A DNA stretch of 64,000 nucleotides from Pseudomonas sp. AN-1. GTDB lineage: Bacteria; Pseudomonadota; Gammaproteobacteria; Pseudomonadales; Pseudomonadaceae. A program made the translations under genes and the position numbers. Shown here in pieces: positions 36,255-45,852 of the stretch. Every line of letters starts with the position of its first letter. Within the stretch, counting starts at the first letter, position 1. The stretch covers positions 1,364,001 to 1,428,000 of the forward strand of contig NZ_CP139195.1 in NCBI RefSeq assembly GCF_034057115.1. The letters are read 5' to 3'. A model generated the notes under the pieces. That model worked only from the letters and a program-made list of their open reading frames with translations. It was not told the origin of the DNA and made no database searches.

Positions 36255-37408
36255 GCGCCCTGCTCGGCGGCGCTGCCGCCACCCTGCCGCTGCTGACCAG
36301 CCTGCAAGCCCATGCCGCAGCTGACCCGAACGCCCCGGTGCGCATCGGCTACCTGCCGATCACCGACGCCACCCCGCTGCTGGTGGCGCACAACAACGGC
36401 CTATTCGAGGCCGAGGGCATCCAGTCCGAACGTCCGGTGCTGCTGCGAAGCTGGGCGCAGGTGATCGAGGCGTTCATCTCCGGCCAGGTCAACGTCATCC
36501 ACCTGCTGTCGCCGATGACTGTGTGGGCGCGCTTCGCCAGCCGAGTGCCGGCCAAGGTGGTGGCCTGGAACCACGTCGGCGGCTCCGGGCTGACCGTCGC
36601 CCCCGGCATCACGGAGGTGCAGCAACTGGGCGGCCAGACTGTCGCCATCCCGTTCTGGTACTCGATCCACAACGTGGTGGTGCAGCAGGTATTCCGTGAC
36701 AGCGGCCTGACCCCGGTGAGCAAGCCGGCCGGCAGCGCCATCGCCGCCAACGAGGTCAACCTGGTGGTGCTGCCGCCCTCGGACATGCCGCCGGCGCTGG
36801 CCAGCCAGCGCATCGCCGGCTACATCGTTGCCGAGCCGTTCAACGCCATGGCCGAGAACCTCAAGGTCGGCCGCATCCAGCGCTTCACCGGCGACGTGTG
36901 GCGCAACCATGCCTGCTGCGTGGTGTTCATGCACGAGCACGATCTGAACAACCGCCCGGAATGGTCGCAGAAGGTGGTCAACGCCATCGTCAAGGCGCAG
37001 CTGTGGACCCGCGAGCACCGCGCCGAAGCCGCGCAACTGCTGTCCCGTGACGGCGCCAACCGCTACACCCCCCACGCGCCCGAGGTGCTGCGCCGGGTGC
37101 TGGCCCCGGACGCCGCCGAGCGCGCGCAGTACCTGGCCAGCGGCGCCATCCAGCATCAGACATGGGACGACCGGCGCATCGACTTCCAGCCCTATCCGTT
37201 CCCCAGCTACACCGAGGAACTGGTGCGCCGTCTGAAGGACACCGTGATCGAGGGCGACAAGGGCTTCCTCGCCAACCTCGATCCGCAACAGGCTGCCCGC
37301 GAGCTGGTCGACGACCGCTTCGTGCGCAACAGCCTGGCGGCCGTGGGCGGGCTGAAGGCCTTCGGCCTGCCCGACAGTTTCGAAAGAACCGAGGAGATTC
37401 GCGTTTGA
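36200..37408 (+). CDS. ABC transporter substrate-binding protein, Tat-exported, NrtA/SsuA-like
   Basis: The 402-residue protein begins with a twin-arginine signal (SRRDFLRLSALLGGAAATLP) and continues with VRIGYLPITDATPLLVAHNNGLFEAEGI, the start of NMT1/NrtA-like binding proteins. Later segments such as VWRNHACCVVFMHEHDL and YTPHAPEVLRRVL fit the CmpA/NrtA branch, while the operon context points to an organosulfur substrate. It sits between its ATPase and permease genes. Confidence 0.88.
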   Translation: MCHDCNDTQYSRRDFLRLSALLGGAAATLPLLTSLQAHAAADPNAPVRIGYLPITDATPLLVAHNNGLFEAEGIQSERPVLLRSWAQVIEAFISGQVNVIHLLSPMTVWARFASRVPAKVVAWNHVGGSGLTVAPGITEVQQLGGQTVAIPFWYSIHNVVVQQVFRDSGLTPVSKPAGSAIAANEVNLVVLPPSDMPPALASQRIAGYIVAEPFNAMAENLKVGRIQRFTGDVWRNHACCVVFMHEHDLNNRPEWSQKVVNAIVKAQLWTREHRAEAAQLLSRDGANRYTPHAPEVLRRVLAPDAAERAQYLASGAIQHQTWDDRRIDFQPYPFPSYTEELVRRLKDTVIEGDKGFLANLDPQQAARELVDDRFVRNSLAAVGGLKAFGLPDSFERTEEIRV

Positions 37409-38175
37409 ATGCCGTAAAGAGCCACGGCTGGTCCTGGCTGCTCGGCCTGGGCGGGCTGTTCCTGCTGTTCGGCCTATGGTGGCTGGGCGTGGCGCTGTTC
37501 GGCTCGGGTTCGGGCCTGGCGGCGCTGTTTTCGCCGCAGGCCACCCTGGCCAGCCTGATCGAGCTGCTCGGTCGTGGCGAGCTGTACGAGCACGTCCGCG
37601 TCAGCCTGCAGCGCATCCTGGTCGGCCTCTCTCTGGCGCTGCTGGTCGGCGTGCCGCTGGGCCTGCTGGTCGGCGCCTCACGCAATCTGGAGTGGGCGAC
37701 CACGCCGGCCTTCCAGTTCCTGCGCATGATCTCGCCGCTGTCGTGGATGCCCATCGCGGTGATGCTGATGGGCGTCGGCGACCGGCCGATCTACTTCCTG
37801 CTGGCCTTCGCCGCGGTGTGGCCGATCTTGCTCAACACCGCTGCCGGAGTGAAGAGCCTCGACAAGCGCTGGCTGCAGCTGACCCGCAGCCTCAGCGCCA
37901 CGCGCTGGGAAACTCTCTCGCGGGTGATCCTGCCGGGGGTGCTCGGCCACGTGCTGACCGGCGTGCGCCTGGCCATCGGCATCCTATGGATCGTGCTGGT
38001 GCCCTGCGAGATGCTCGGCGTCAGCGCCGGCCTCGGCTACTACATCCTCGACACCCGCGATCGTCTGGCCTACTCGGAGCTGATGGCCATGGTCCTGTTG
38101 ATCGGCGTGCTCGGCTTCTGCCTGGACGCCGCCGCGCGGGCGCTGTACCGGCGCTGGAGCCATGCGCCGGGTTGA
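37405..38175 (+). CDS. ABC transporter permease (SsuC/TauC/NrtB type)
   Basis: The 256-residue protein begins at a TTG that overlaps the previous stop (TTGA) behind GAGGAG. It has about six helices and an EAA-type loop around LTRSLSATRWETLSRVILPGVLGHVLTGVRLAIGI. It completes the importer encoded from 35409. The next gene, a TauE/SafE protein, follows after 119 nt. Confidence 0.9.
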   Translation: MNAVKSHGWSWLLGLGGLFLLFGLWWLGVALFGSGSGLAALFSPQATLASLIELLGRGELYEHVRVSLQRILVGLSLALLVGVPLGLLVGASRNLEWATTPAFQFLRMISPLSWMPIAVMLMGVGDRPIYFLLAFAAVWPILLNTAAGVKSLDKRWLQLTRSLSATRWETLSRVILPGVLGHVLTGVRLAIGILWIVLVPCEMLGVSAGLGYYILDTRDRLAYSELMAMVLLIGVLGFCLDAAARALYRRWSHAPG

Positions 38176-38294
38176 ACAAGCAGCCGGCAACTGCTGCTGC
38201 CTTGGCCACGGGTCGAGGCAGCAGCACTCCTGTTCCCCCTAAACCCCGCAAGTCCGCGTGTCAGCCACCTTGTGCTCGCCCCGGTAGTCCGCCA

Positions 38295-39038
38295 ATGGCA
38301 TTAGATAGCCCCGCCCTGATCCTGATCTGCAGCGCCCTGTTCACGGTCGCACTGCTGTATGGCTGCGTCGGCCAGGCGGGGGCCTCCGGCTTCGTGGCGG
38401 CGATGGCCTTGTTCGGCCTGGCGCCGGAGACGCTCAAGCCGGCCGCGCTGGTGCTCAATGTGCTGGTCTCCAGCGTGGTTGCCGCGCGCTTCTGCCGCAG
38501 CGGGCATTTTTCCTGGCCGCTGCTGTGGCCCTTTCTGGTCGCGTCGCTTCCGGCCGCCTTCGTCGGCGGCTACCTGAGTCTGCCGGTGGCGGCGTTCAGC
38601 GCCGTGCTCGGCACACTGCTGCTGCTCGCTGGCCTGCCGTTCCTGGTGCGCAAGCCCGATCATCAGGCGCGCGCCACGCCGCCTTCGCGCGCCGCTTCCG
38701 CTGCCGCGGGCGGCAGCATCGGGCTACTCTCGGGGCTGACCGGGATGGGCGGCGGTGTCCTGCTGACCCCGCTGCTGCTGTACTGCCAGTGGGCCACGCC
38801 GCGCACGGCGACTGCGGTGTCGGCCGTGTTCATCTTCGTCAACTCGGCGGTCGCGCTGCTCGGCCACCTGACGGCGAGCATGCGACTACCGCCGGGACTG
38901 GCATGGATGGCCCTGGCGGCCGCCCTGGGGGGCGCCGTGGGGGCACAGCTGGGTAGTCAGCATCTTCCGCTGCAGGCGGTCTACCGGATCCTCGGCATCA
39001 CCCTGGTCGCCGCCGGCGCCCGTCTGCTCTGGACCTGA
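38295..39038 (+). CDS. TauE/SafE family sulfite/sulfonate exporter-type protein
   Basis: The 247-residue protein has eight hydrophobic segments with the family pattern GCVGQAGASGFVAAMALFG near the N-terminus and GLLSGLTGMGGGVLLTPLLL in the second half. Members move sulfite, sulfoacetate or related sulfur anions. Placed behind an organosulfur ABC operon, it could export sulfite set free by desulfonation. It is convergent with the interrupted trans-sulfuration gene, with 7 nt between stops. Confidence 0.88.
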   Translation: MALDSPALILICSALFTVALLYGCVGQAGASGFVAAMALFGLAPETLKPAALVLNVLVSSVVAARFCRSGHFSWPLLWPFLVASLPAAFVGGYLSLPVAAFSAVLGTLLLLAGLPFLVRKPDHQARATPPSRAASAAAGGSIGLLSGLTGMGGGVLLTPLLLYCQWATPRTATAVSAVFIFVNSAVALLGHLTASMRLPPGLAWMALAAALGGAVGAQLGSQHLPLQAVYRILGITLVAAGARLLWT

Positions 39039-39713
39039 GCGCGACTCAGGGAGCGAGCCGATCCAGTGCCTGCATGAAGTCGGCGACGATGTCCGCCGCC
39101 TCCTCGATGCCCACCGAGACGCGCACGGTGCCATCGTGGATGTCCAGGCTGGCCAGGGTTTCCGCCGAAAGCGCACGGTGCGAGGTCTTGCCCGGATGGC
39201 TGATGCTGGTCGCCACGCCGGCCAGCGACGGGGCGAACACCGCCAGCTGCAGCGACTGGATCAGCCGGTCGACTTCGGCCAACCCGCCCTTCAGGGTGAA
39301 GCTGAGCATGCCCGAGCAGCCGCCGGAGAACAGGCGCTTGGCCAGTTCATGGTCGGGGTGCGACGGCAGGCCCGGATAGTAGACTCGCGCCACCTGCGGA
39401 TGGGCTTCGAGGGCCTCGGCCAGCGCCTGGGCGCCCCGCGAATGGGCCTGCATGCGCAGGGCCAGGGTCTTGGCGCCGCGGAAGGTCAGCCAGGCCTCGA
39501 ACGGGCTGGCGCTGCCGCCGGCGTTGATCTGGAAGCGCCGCGCCTGCGCCACCCACTCGGCATCGCCGGCAAGGATGCCGCCGGTGGCGTCGCTGTGGCC
39601 ATTGAGGTACTTGGTGGTGCTGTGCAGCACCAGGTCGGCGCCGTCGGCCAGCGGGCGGTACAGCGCCGGCGACAGGAAGGTGTTGTCGACCACCAGCTTG
39701 AGGCCATGTTTTT

Positions 39714-41018
39714 GGTTCTTCGCGGGATCGTGGGGAAGAGCGGATTGACAGACAGGGAAGCAGGTAAATTGGCAGTCGCCAAACACACCAACGCCTGCCC
39801 CCTGCTGTCACCGTGCATCCTATTGATCTTGCTGCTTTCTGGCCAGGCTACGACGTTGTAGCCTGCAGCCATTCCGTCGAAAAAAACCTCACGCTGACCC
39901 TCGAACCCCGAGCGGCCGACCTTCCACGCTGTGGTCGCTGTCAGCAGCCCAGCCCCCTGATCCATGACCGACGCATTCGCCTCGTTCGCGACCGGGATCT
40001 GTTCGATCAGCGCGTCCAGTTGCGACTCCCCATACGCCGAGTGGACTGCCTGACGTGTGGGCGAGTTACCGAGCACATTTCCTGGTTGGCCCCGGCCTCG
40101 CGGCTGACCCGCCGGCTGTGTTCCTGGGTCGAAACCCTGCTGCGGTTCATGCCCATCAGCCATGTCAGCCAGCTCACCGGGCTGCACTGGCACACCATCA
40201 AGACGCTGGACAAGCGGCGTCTCCAGGCCGCATTCGGCACCTTCGAGCCGGGCGATGTGCGCCGTCTGGTGATGGACGAGTTCGCCCTGCACAAAGGCCA
40301 TCGTTACGCGACGGTGATCATGGATGCCGAGCGTACCCGCGTTCTGTGGGTTGGCCTGGGTAACAGCCGCAAGGCCATACGCCCGTTCTTCGAGCAACTC
40401 GGTGAGCGCTGCCAGCAGATCGAGGCTGTGGCGATGGACATGAATACGGCCTTCGACCTGGAAGTGAAACAGCACTGCCCTCAGGCCGAGGTTGTGTACG
40501 ACTTGTTCCATGTGGTCGCCCGCTACGGACGTGACGTGATCGACCGCATCCGGGTAGACCAGGCCAATGCCCTGCGCCATGACAAGCCCGCTCGCCAAGT
40601 GGTCAAGCAGAGCCGTTGGCTGCTGCTGCGCAACCGGGAGAACCTGAAGGAGGATCATGCCGTTCGACTGCAGGAGTTGTTGGCAGCCAACCAGCCACTG
40701 GCCACGGTCTATGTGCTCAAGGATGCGTTGAAGGAGGTCTGGTACGCACCCAGCGTGCGGGAGGGCTGGCGGCGCTGGCGAACCTGGCTGAGGCATGTCC
40801 GGGAGAGCGGCTTGGCGCCGCTACAACGCTTTGCCCGCAACCTCCAGCGCTATGCCCGGGGCATCCTCGCCAGTGCACGATTCCACATGCACACCAGCCT
40901 GCTGGAGGGGGTGAACAACCGGATCAAGGTGATCAAGCGCATGGCCTATGGCTTCAGGGACGCCGATTACTTCTTCCTGAAAATCAAGGCCGCCTTCCCC
41001 GGGAAAATGCGATGAACC
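39714..41018 (+). mobile_element. ISL3-family insertion sequence, 1305 bp, intact
   Basis: The ends are imperfect inverted repeats beginning GGTTCTTCGC (left) and GGTTCATCGC (right, read inward), followed by a GGGGAAG block in both. The element is flanked by the 8-bp direct repeat ATGTTTTT at 39706-39713 and 41019-41026, the target duplication length usual for ISL3. One transposase gene fills it. Confidence 0.93.
39813..41015 (+). CDS. ISL3 family transposase
   Basis: The 400-residue transposase has the N-terminal zinc-finger pattern of ISL3 (CGRCQQP, then DCLTCGR), followed by a helix-turn-helix-like MPISHVSQLTGLHWHTIK and the DDE catalytic residues in VMDEFALHKG, VAMDMNTAF and LLEGVNNRIK. 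The stop lies inside the right inverted repeat. No frameshift is visible, so it may be active. Confidence 0.95.
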   Translation: MHPIDLAAFWPGYDVVACSHSVEKNLTLTLEPRAADLPRCGRCQQPSPLIHDRRIRLVRDRDLFDQRVQLRLPIRRVDCLTCGRVTEHISWLAPASRLTRRLCSWVETLLRFMPISHVSQLTGLHWHTIKTLDKRRLQAAFGTFEPGDVRRLVMDEFALHKGHRYATVIMDAERTRVLWVGLGNSRKAIRPFFEQLGERCQQIEAVAMDMNTAFDLEVKQHCPQAEVVYDLFHVVARYGRDVIDRIRVDQANALRHDKPARQVVKQSRWLLLRNRENLKEDHAVRLQELLAANQPLATVYVLKDALKEVWYAPSVREGWRRWRTWLRHVRESGLAPLQRFARNLQRYARGILASARFHMHTSLLEGVNNRIKVIKRMAYGFRDADYFFLKIKAAFPGKMR

Positions 41019-41655
41019 ATGTTTTTTCGCCACCCGGCTCAGCGCCGGGATATCGCTGACCCGCACCAACGGGTTGGACGCAGTTTCCGTGTAGATCAGC
41101 CGGGTCTGCGGGGTGATCGCCGCCTCCACCGCGGCCAGGTCGCCGATATCGACCAGGGTGGCGGTGATGCCGAAGCGGCCCAGCTCCTTCTCGATCAGGC
41201 TCTGGGTGGTGCCGTACAGCTCGCGGCTGGCGATCAGGTGGTCGCCGGCGCTCAGCACGCCCTGCAGCGCGGCGCTGATCGCCGCCATCCCCGAGGCGCA
41301 GAACAGCGCGTCCTCGCCGCCTTCCAGGTCGCGAATCAGCGCCTCCAGCGCGGCCGGGTTGGGGTTGCCGATACGCGTGTACATGTAGTTGTCGGGGTTG
41401 CCGGCGAGGAAGTCGTCGACCTGCGCCAGCGACTCGTAGACGAACACCGAAGTCTGGTAGATCGGCAGAGTCTTGGCGTGGGTGACCATCTGGCGGTCGA
41501 CGTCGTTGCCGCTGTGCACGGCGCGGGTGGCGAAACTCGAAGAAGGCTTGGACATGGCGGGAATCCGGGAAGGAGCGTGGCCGCAGGGTAGCACCCGCGG
41601 CCACGTGAAGAGGAGGAGGCGGCCGCGCCCCACCACGGCCGCCTCCGGGGCACAC

Positions 41656-42507
41656 TCAGCCGGGCAGATTGAACAGCCGCGCCGCGTTGCCGTAGAGCAG
41701 CCGGTCCAGCACGCTTTCCTTGAAACCGAGGGCGAGGAAGTCGTCGATGGACTGGCCGATCGGTCGGAACGGGTAGGATGAGCCGAACAGCAGCTGCTCA
41801 CCGAGGAAGCCGTTGGCTGCCTCTACGAAGGCCGCGCTGCCGGGCAGGAACAGGTACATGTCCGGCACGGCGAGGATGTTCTCGTAGCGGAAGGCCACGC
41901 CGAGCAACTGGTCCACGTTCGGCCAGTAGCCGTGGTAGCAGACGATCTGCAACGTGGGGAACGTCCGGGCGATCTTCGCCAGCCGGCCCGGGTCGTTGAA
42001 CGCCGGGTCCGGGATGGTTGGCCCGCTCATCAGGAACAGCGGGATGCCCCGTGCCGCTAGGTGCTCATAGATCGGCCAGTACAGCGGATCGTCCGGATGC
42101 CGCGCCGGCTCGCCGAAGCCCGGTTCCAGGTCGATGCCGGACAGGCCCAGCCGGTCGATGGCGCGGTCGATCTCGGCGATGGCACCCTCCCCGCCCTGCA
42201 GCGCCGGGTCGATGCCGGCGATGCCGAGCAGCTCCTGGTGGCCGTGGACGATCTCGTGGATGAAGTCGTTGGGCAGGTGCTGGCTCGGCGTGTGGCGGCC
42301 GACCACCACCGCGCGACTCAGCCCGGCCTCGCGCACCTCGGCGAGGAAGCCCTCCTGAGTGAGCGAGCGCTCGAAGTGGGCATCGTCGCCGCGAGTGCCG
42401 ACCCGGCGGTTCAGCCAGCGCGCCGTCGCATGGGCGGCATTGCCCGGCGTGGCGCCGAAGAAGTCGTGCAGGTACGCCGGCCGGCAGCGCATGTCGATGA
42501 CCTTCAT
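41656..42507 (-). CDS. Amidohydrolase family protein
   Basis: The 283-residue TIM-barrel hydrolase begins [18 protein letters not shown] and has [14 protein letters not shown], metal-ligand-like histidines in [11 protein letters not shown] and a late [10 protein letters not shown] motif, as in the amidohydrolase-2 family (ACMSD-like decarboxylases and lactonases). Its ATG overlaps the SsuD-like stop (ATGA), so both are co-translated from the sigma-54 promoter at 43773. It may process the aldehyde or acid left after desulfonation. Confidence 0.85.
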   Translation of the reverse strand: MKVIDMRCRPAYLHDFFGATPGNAAHATARWLNRRVGTRGDDAHFERSLTQEGFLAEVREAGLSRAVVVGRHTPSQHLPNDFIHEIVHGHQELLGIAGIDPALQGGEGAIAEIDRAIDRLGLSGIDLEPGFGEPARHPDDPLYWPIYEHLAARGIPLFLMSGPTIPDPAFNDPGRLAKIARTFPTLQIVCYHGYWPNVDQLLGVAFRYENILAVPDMYLFLPGSAAFVEAANGFLGEQLLFGSSYPFRPIGQSIDDFLALGFKESVLDRLLYGNAARLFNLPG

Positions 42508-43640
42508 GCCGCGGCCTCGCCCTGCTTGGTGGCGCGCACGTCGAAGGCGCCGCCGGTGACCTCCTCCTCGACGGTGACCGCCTGCTTGCCCGGCAGCAGC
42601 GGGAACACCAGCTCGGCGAAGCGGATCGACTCCTCCAGGTGCGGGTAGCCGGACAGCACGAAGCTGTCGACGCCCAGGTCGGCGTATTCCTTGAGGCGCG
42701 CCGCCACGGTCTGCGGGTCGCCGACCAGCGCGGTGCCGGCACCGCCGCGCACCAGGCCGACGCCGGCCCACAGGTTGGGGCTGACCTCGAGCTGGTCGCG
42801 GCGGCCGCCGTGCAGCGCGGCCATGCGCCGCTGGCCCTCGGAGTCCATCTTGGCGTAGTTGGCCTGCGCCTTGGCGATGGTCTCGTCGTCGAGGTGGCTG
42901 ATCAGCTTCTCGGCGGCGGCCCAGGCTTCCTCGTTGGTCTCGCGCACGATCACGTGCAGGCGCACGCCGAAGCGCACGGTGCGGCCGTACTTCTTCGCCC
43001 GCTCGCGCACGTCGGCGATCTTCTCGGCCACCGCCGCCGGCGGCTCGCCCCAGGTCAGGTAGGCGTCGACATGCTTGGCGGCCAGTTCGTGGGCGGCCGG
43101 GGAGGAGCCGCCGAAGTACAGCGGCGGATAGGGTTTCTGCACCGGCGGGAAGAAGTTCTTCGCGCCCTTGACGGTGACGTGCTTGCCCGCGAAGTCGACG
43201 GTCTGCCCCTGCAACAGCTCGCGCCATACGGTGAGCACCTCGTCGGCGGCCTCGTAGCGCTCGTCGTGGCTGAGGAACACGCCGTCGGCGGCCAGCTCGG
43301 TGGCGTCGCCGCCGGGTACCACGTTGAGCAGCAGGCGGCCCTTGAGCGCCTGGTCGAGGGTCGCGGCCTGGCGCGCGGTGGCGGTCGGCCCGCTCACCGA
43401 GGTACGCAGCGCCACCAAGAGCTTGATGCGGCTGGTCACCGGCACCAGGCTGGCAGCGGTGACCCAGGGGTCGAGGCAGCTCGAGCCGGTGGGGATCAGC
43501 AGGCCGTCGTAGCCGAGGCTCTCGGCGGTCACCGCGATCTGCCGCAGGTACTCGTTGGTTGCCGGGCGCCCGGAGGAGGACTTGCCCAGATAGCGGGTGT
43601 CGCCAGAAGTGGGGAGGAACCAGAAGATGTCCAGGCTCAT
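42504..43640 (-). CDS. ssuD: FMNH2-dependent alkanesulfonate monooxygenase (SsuD-like)
   Basis: The 378-residue luciferase-like enzyme starts [19 protein letters not shown], the SsuD N-terminus. It shows the flexible active-site loop ([15 protein letters not shown]) and [13 protein letters not shown]-type strands. It oxidises C1-C10 sulfonates to aldehyde and sulfite with FMNH2 from an FMN reductase; no ssuE is adjacent, but two such reductases lie at 45911 and 55666. The gene is transcribed from a sigma-54 promoter 133 nt upstream. Confidence 0.92.
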   Translation of the reverse strand: MSLDIFWFLPTSGDTRYLGKSSSGRPATNEYLRQIAVTAESLGYDGLLIPTGSSCLDPWVTAASLVPVTSRIKLLVALRTSVSGPTATARQAATLDQALKGRLLLNVVPGGDATELAADGVFLSHDERYEAADEVLTVWRELLQGQTVDFAGKHVTVKGAKNFFPPVQKPYPPLYFGGSSPAAHELAAKHVDAYLTWGEPPAAVAEKIADVRERAKKYGRTVRFGVRLHVIVRETNEEAWAAAEKLISHLDDETIAKAQANYAKMDSEGQRRMAALHGGRRDQLEVSPNLWAGVGLVRGGAGTALVGDPQTVAARLKEYADLGVDSFVLSGYPHLEESIRFAELVFPLLPGKQAVTVEEEVTGGAFDVRATKQGEAAA

Positions 43641-43772
43641 GGATGCTTGCCTCAAGTGTCTATCGGGATGGCCTATTGCGGTCGCGCACGACCAGGGTCA
43701 TCGCAAGGCGCACAGCGGCTCGCCGCTGGCGTGGTACCGGTGGGCGCTCTGTGTCGCCCTTCCCTCAACTTC

Positions 43773-43788
43773 AGCAAGCACCGTACCA
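43773..43788 (-). promoter_or_regulatory. Sigma-54 promoter of the ssuD-like operon
   Basis: On the minus strand TGGTACGGTGCTTGCT has GG-N10-GC spacing and a near-perfect TGGYACR-N4-TTGCW consensus. It lies in a 515-nt gap (43641-44155) between divergent ssuD-like and rhodanese genes that holds no other gene I can support. Confidence 0.85.
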
Positions 43789-43929
43789 GAAGCCGAAATA
43801 CCCACTAAAAAGCACGAAAAGACGGCGAAGAACCGGTCATCACCCAGCGATCATCGAGCTGACCTCCCTCTGCCCGTGCCGTAGCCCCGCATCCGGCAAC
43901 TGTGCTAAATCCGGCAGATTGTCGAATCG

Positions 43930-43967
43930 CTGTTGAGCGGCCAACAGTTGCCTGGGGAACAGTTCCC
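43930..43967. promoter_or_regulatory. Candidate SfnR enhancer
   Basis: CTGTTG-AGCGGC-CAACAG (43930-43947) is an inverted repeat and GGGAAC-A-GTTCCC (43955-43967) follows it. They lie about 145-180 bp upstream of the -12/-24 site at 43773, a usual enhancer distance. The CAACAG hexamer recurs before the other sigma-54 promoters here. Confidence 0.55.
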
Positions 43968-44155
43968 GACGCCGGACGCCTGTCGGCAGCCCCGCCCGCT
44001 AGGTTTTCACGGCCACGGACAAAACACACCCCCAAATATTCGATAAAGGAATAAAAATAAAATTATTAATTATTTTTTAGATATATTCGCCAACCCCTAG
44101 AGTGCCGACACTCGGCCGCTGCGCCGAACCGACCAGCCCTCCAGAGGACTCCACC

Positions 44156-44671
44156 ATGTCCGCCGCCGAATCTCATTTCTCCATTGAACCCCTCCCCGCC
44201 CTAGAGCTGGCCGCCGCCCAGGCGCTCACGCCGCAGCAACTGCTCGAGCGTGGCCGTCTGCGCGGCCGGCAGGCCCAGCTCGACTACACAGGCAGCCTGT
44301 ATCCCACCGAGGCATGGGCGCTGGTGGAAAGCGGCGCCGCGCGGCTGATCGACGTGCGCACTGCCGAGGAGCTGAAGTTCGTCGGCCGGGTGCCGCACAG
44401 CCAACACGTCGCCTGGCAGACCGGCCCGGCGCTGATCAGGAATCCGCGCTTCCTGCGCGAGCTGGAAGCCCGCAGCCAGCGCGACGAGGTGCTGGTGCTG
44501 CTGTGCCGCAGCGGCAAACGCTCGGCGGCCGCAGCCAGCGCCGCCGCCAAGGCAGGTTTCACCCGGGTGTTCAACGTGCTGGAAGGCTTCGAGGGCGACC
44601 TCGACGCCAATCAGCAGCGCGGCGACAGCGGCGGCTGGCGGTATCGCGGCCTGCCCTGGCTGCAGGACTGA
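44156..44671 (+). CDS. Rhodanese-like sulfurtransferase
   Basis: The 171-residue protein has a single rhodanese domain with LIDVRTAEELKFVGRVP near residue 62 and the persulfide cysteine in VLLCRSGKRSA near 120, followed by NVLEGFEGDLD. It moves sulfane sulfur, possibly from thiosulfate. The gene is divergent from the ssuD-like operon behind an AT-rich stretch (44035-44090), and serine acetyltransferase follows, which fits assimilation into cysteine. Confidence 0.9.
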   Translation: MSAAESHFSIEPLPALELAAAQALTPQQLLERGRLRGRQAQLDYTGSLYPTEAWALVESGAARLIDVRTAEELKFVGRVPHSQHVAWQTGPALIRNPRFLRELEARSQRDEVLVLLCRSGKRSAAAASAAAKAGFTRVFNVLEGFEGDLDANQQRGDSGGWRYRGLPWLQD

Positions 44672-44733
44672 CAGAGCAACAGACGGCTGCCGGGGCACCC
44701 GGCAGCCGTCGGAACCACGGGATGGAGCAATCG

Positions 44734-45678
44734 ATGGATCAGCGTGTGAGTCCTGCCGCCGCGAGCGGCTGGAAACTGGAGAGTATCGTCCGCGACCTGC
44801 GCGCCGCGCGTCGCGAATGGCGGGCGCAGCATGGCCGCGACCGCGAGCCGGGCGGCCGCGAGCTGCCCTCGCGGCAGATCATGGGCGAAATCGTCGAGGC
44901 GCTGGCGGGCGCGCTGTTCCCCATGCGCCTGGGCCCGCCCGACCTGCGCCAGGAGAGCGAGGACCTCTATGTCGGCCACACTCTCGACGCCGCGTTGAAC
45001 GCCCTGCTGCAGCAGGCCAGCCTGGAGCTGGGCCACGCCGCCCAGCCGGGCGTGCGACCGAGTCAGGAGATCGAGCGCCAGGCGCGGCGCATCGTCCAGG
45101 ACTTCGCCCTCGCCCTTCCGGCGCTGCGCCGCCTGCTCGACGGCGACGTGATGGCCGCCTATCGCGGCGACCCGGCGGCACGCAGCGTCGACGAGGTACT
45201 GCTGTGCTATCCGGGGATCATCGCGGTGATCCACCACCGCATCGCCCATCACCTCTACAGCGCCGGACTGCCGCTGCTGGCGCGGATCATTGCCGAGCTG
45301 GCCCATTCGGCCACCGGCATCGACATCCACCCCGGCGCGCGGATCGGCAGCAGCTTCTTCATCGACCACGGCACCGGCGTGGTGATCGGCGAAACCGCGG
45401 TGATCGGCGAACGGGTGCGCATCTACCAGGCGGTGACCCTGGGCGCCAAGCGCTTCGAGTCCGACGAAACAGGCCAGTTGCTCAAGGGGCAACCGCGCCA
45501 CCCCATAGTTGAAGACGACGTGGTGATCTACGCCGGGGCCACCATCCTCGGGCGCATCACCATCGGCGCCGGTTCCACCATCGGTGGAAACGTCTGGCTG
45601 ACGCGCAGTGTGCCTCCGGGCAGCAACGTCAGCCAGGCGAACGTGCAGAACCAGGTGGGCAATGGCAGCGTCAGCTAG
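44734..45678 (+). CDS. Serine O-acetyltransferase (EpsC/SrpH type)
   Basis: The 314-residue enzyme makes O-acetylserine, the acceptor for sulfide in cysteine synthesis. The C-terminal left-handed beta helix shows ATGIDIHPGARIGSSFFIDHGTGVVIGETAVIG, with the catalytic His in DHGTGVV. The long N-terminal part (RELPSRQIMGEIVEALAGALFPMRLGPPDLR) is of the EpsC/SrpH branch seen in sulfur-responsive clusters. ATG at 44734 has GGAG in register; an in-frame ATG at 44722 is the alternative. Confidence 0.9.
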   Translation: MDQRVSPAAASGWKLESIVRDLRAARREWRAQHGRDREPGGRELPSRQIMGEIVEALAGALFPMRLGPPDLRQESEDLYVGHTLDAALNALLQQASLELGHAAQPGVRPSQEIERQARRIVQDFALALPALRRLLDGDVMAAYRGDPAARSVDEVLLCYPGIIAVIHHRIAHHLYSAGLPLLARIIAELAHSATGIDIHPGARIGSSFFIDHGTGVVIGETAVIGERVRIYQAVTLGAKRFESDETGQLLKGQPRHPIVEDDVVIYAGATILGRITIGAGSTIGGNVWLTRSVPPGSNVSQANVQNQVGNGSVS

Positions 45679-45734
45679 CCGGCCAGCACTTCCGCCCAGC
45701 GGGCAGCGGGGCGGCGGCAATACTCCTGCTGCCC

Positions 45735-45760
45735 GGGCAACAGCCGCACAACTGTTGCCC
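45735..45760. promoter_or_regulatory. Candidate SfnR enhancer before sfnE
   Basis: GGGCAACAG (45735-45743) and CTGTTGCCC (45752-45760) are perfect inverted repeats with an 8-nt spacer, about 95-115 bp upstream of the sigma-54 promoter at 45853. A trailing AAGCAGCAG also follows the CTGTTGCC block at 56452. Confidence 0.6.
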
Positions 45761-45852
45761 AAGCAGCAGCGACTCGACAGATTGCCGAGGCAGGCAACAG
45801 CGGCCTTTCGGCGAAACATCACAAGCACCTGATTTTAAAAGGATTTAAGTCA

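Larger units (their letters stand above)
39046..41555 (-). pseudogene. Trans-sulfuration PLP enzyme (Cys/Met metabolism family) split by an insertion sequence
   Basis: The N-terminal half (41555 to 41019) starts MSKPSSSFATRAVHSGND and runs to LSRVAKKHG; the C-terminal half (39713 to 39046) resumes at KHGLKLVVDNTFLSPALY and includes the PLP lysine in HSTTKYLNGHSDATGG. Removing the IS and one 8-bp target duplicate restores 399 codons without a frameshift, so the insertion is recent. The intact product would be a cystathionine gamma-synthase, gamma-lyase or O-acyl-homoserine sulfhydrylase of 398 residues; the subtype is not decided. The gene is inactive in this strain unless the element excises. 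Confidence 0.92.

Noticed and set aside
36200-37408. Nitrate transporter assignment for the NrtA-like binding protein
   Set aside because: No nitrate or nitrite reductase genes are near; the sulfur context and TauE-type neighbour argue for another ligand, so no nrt name is given.
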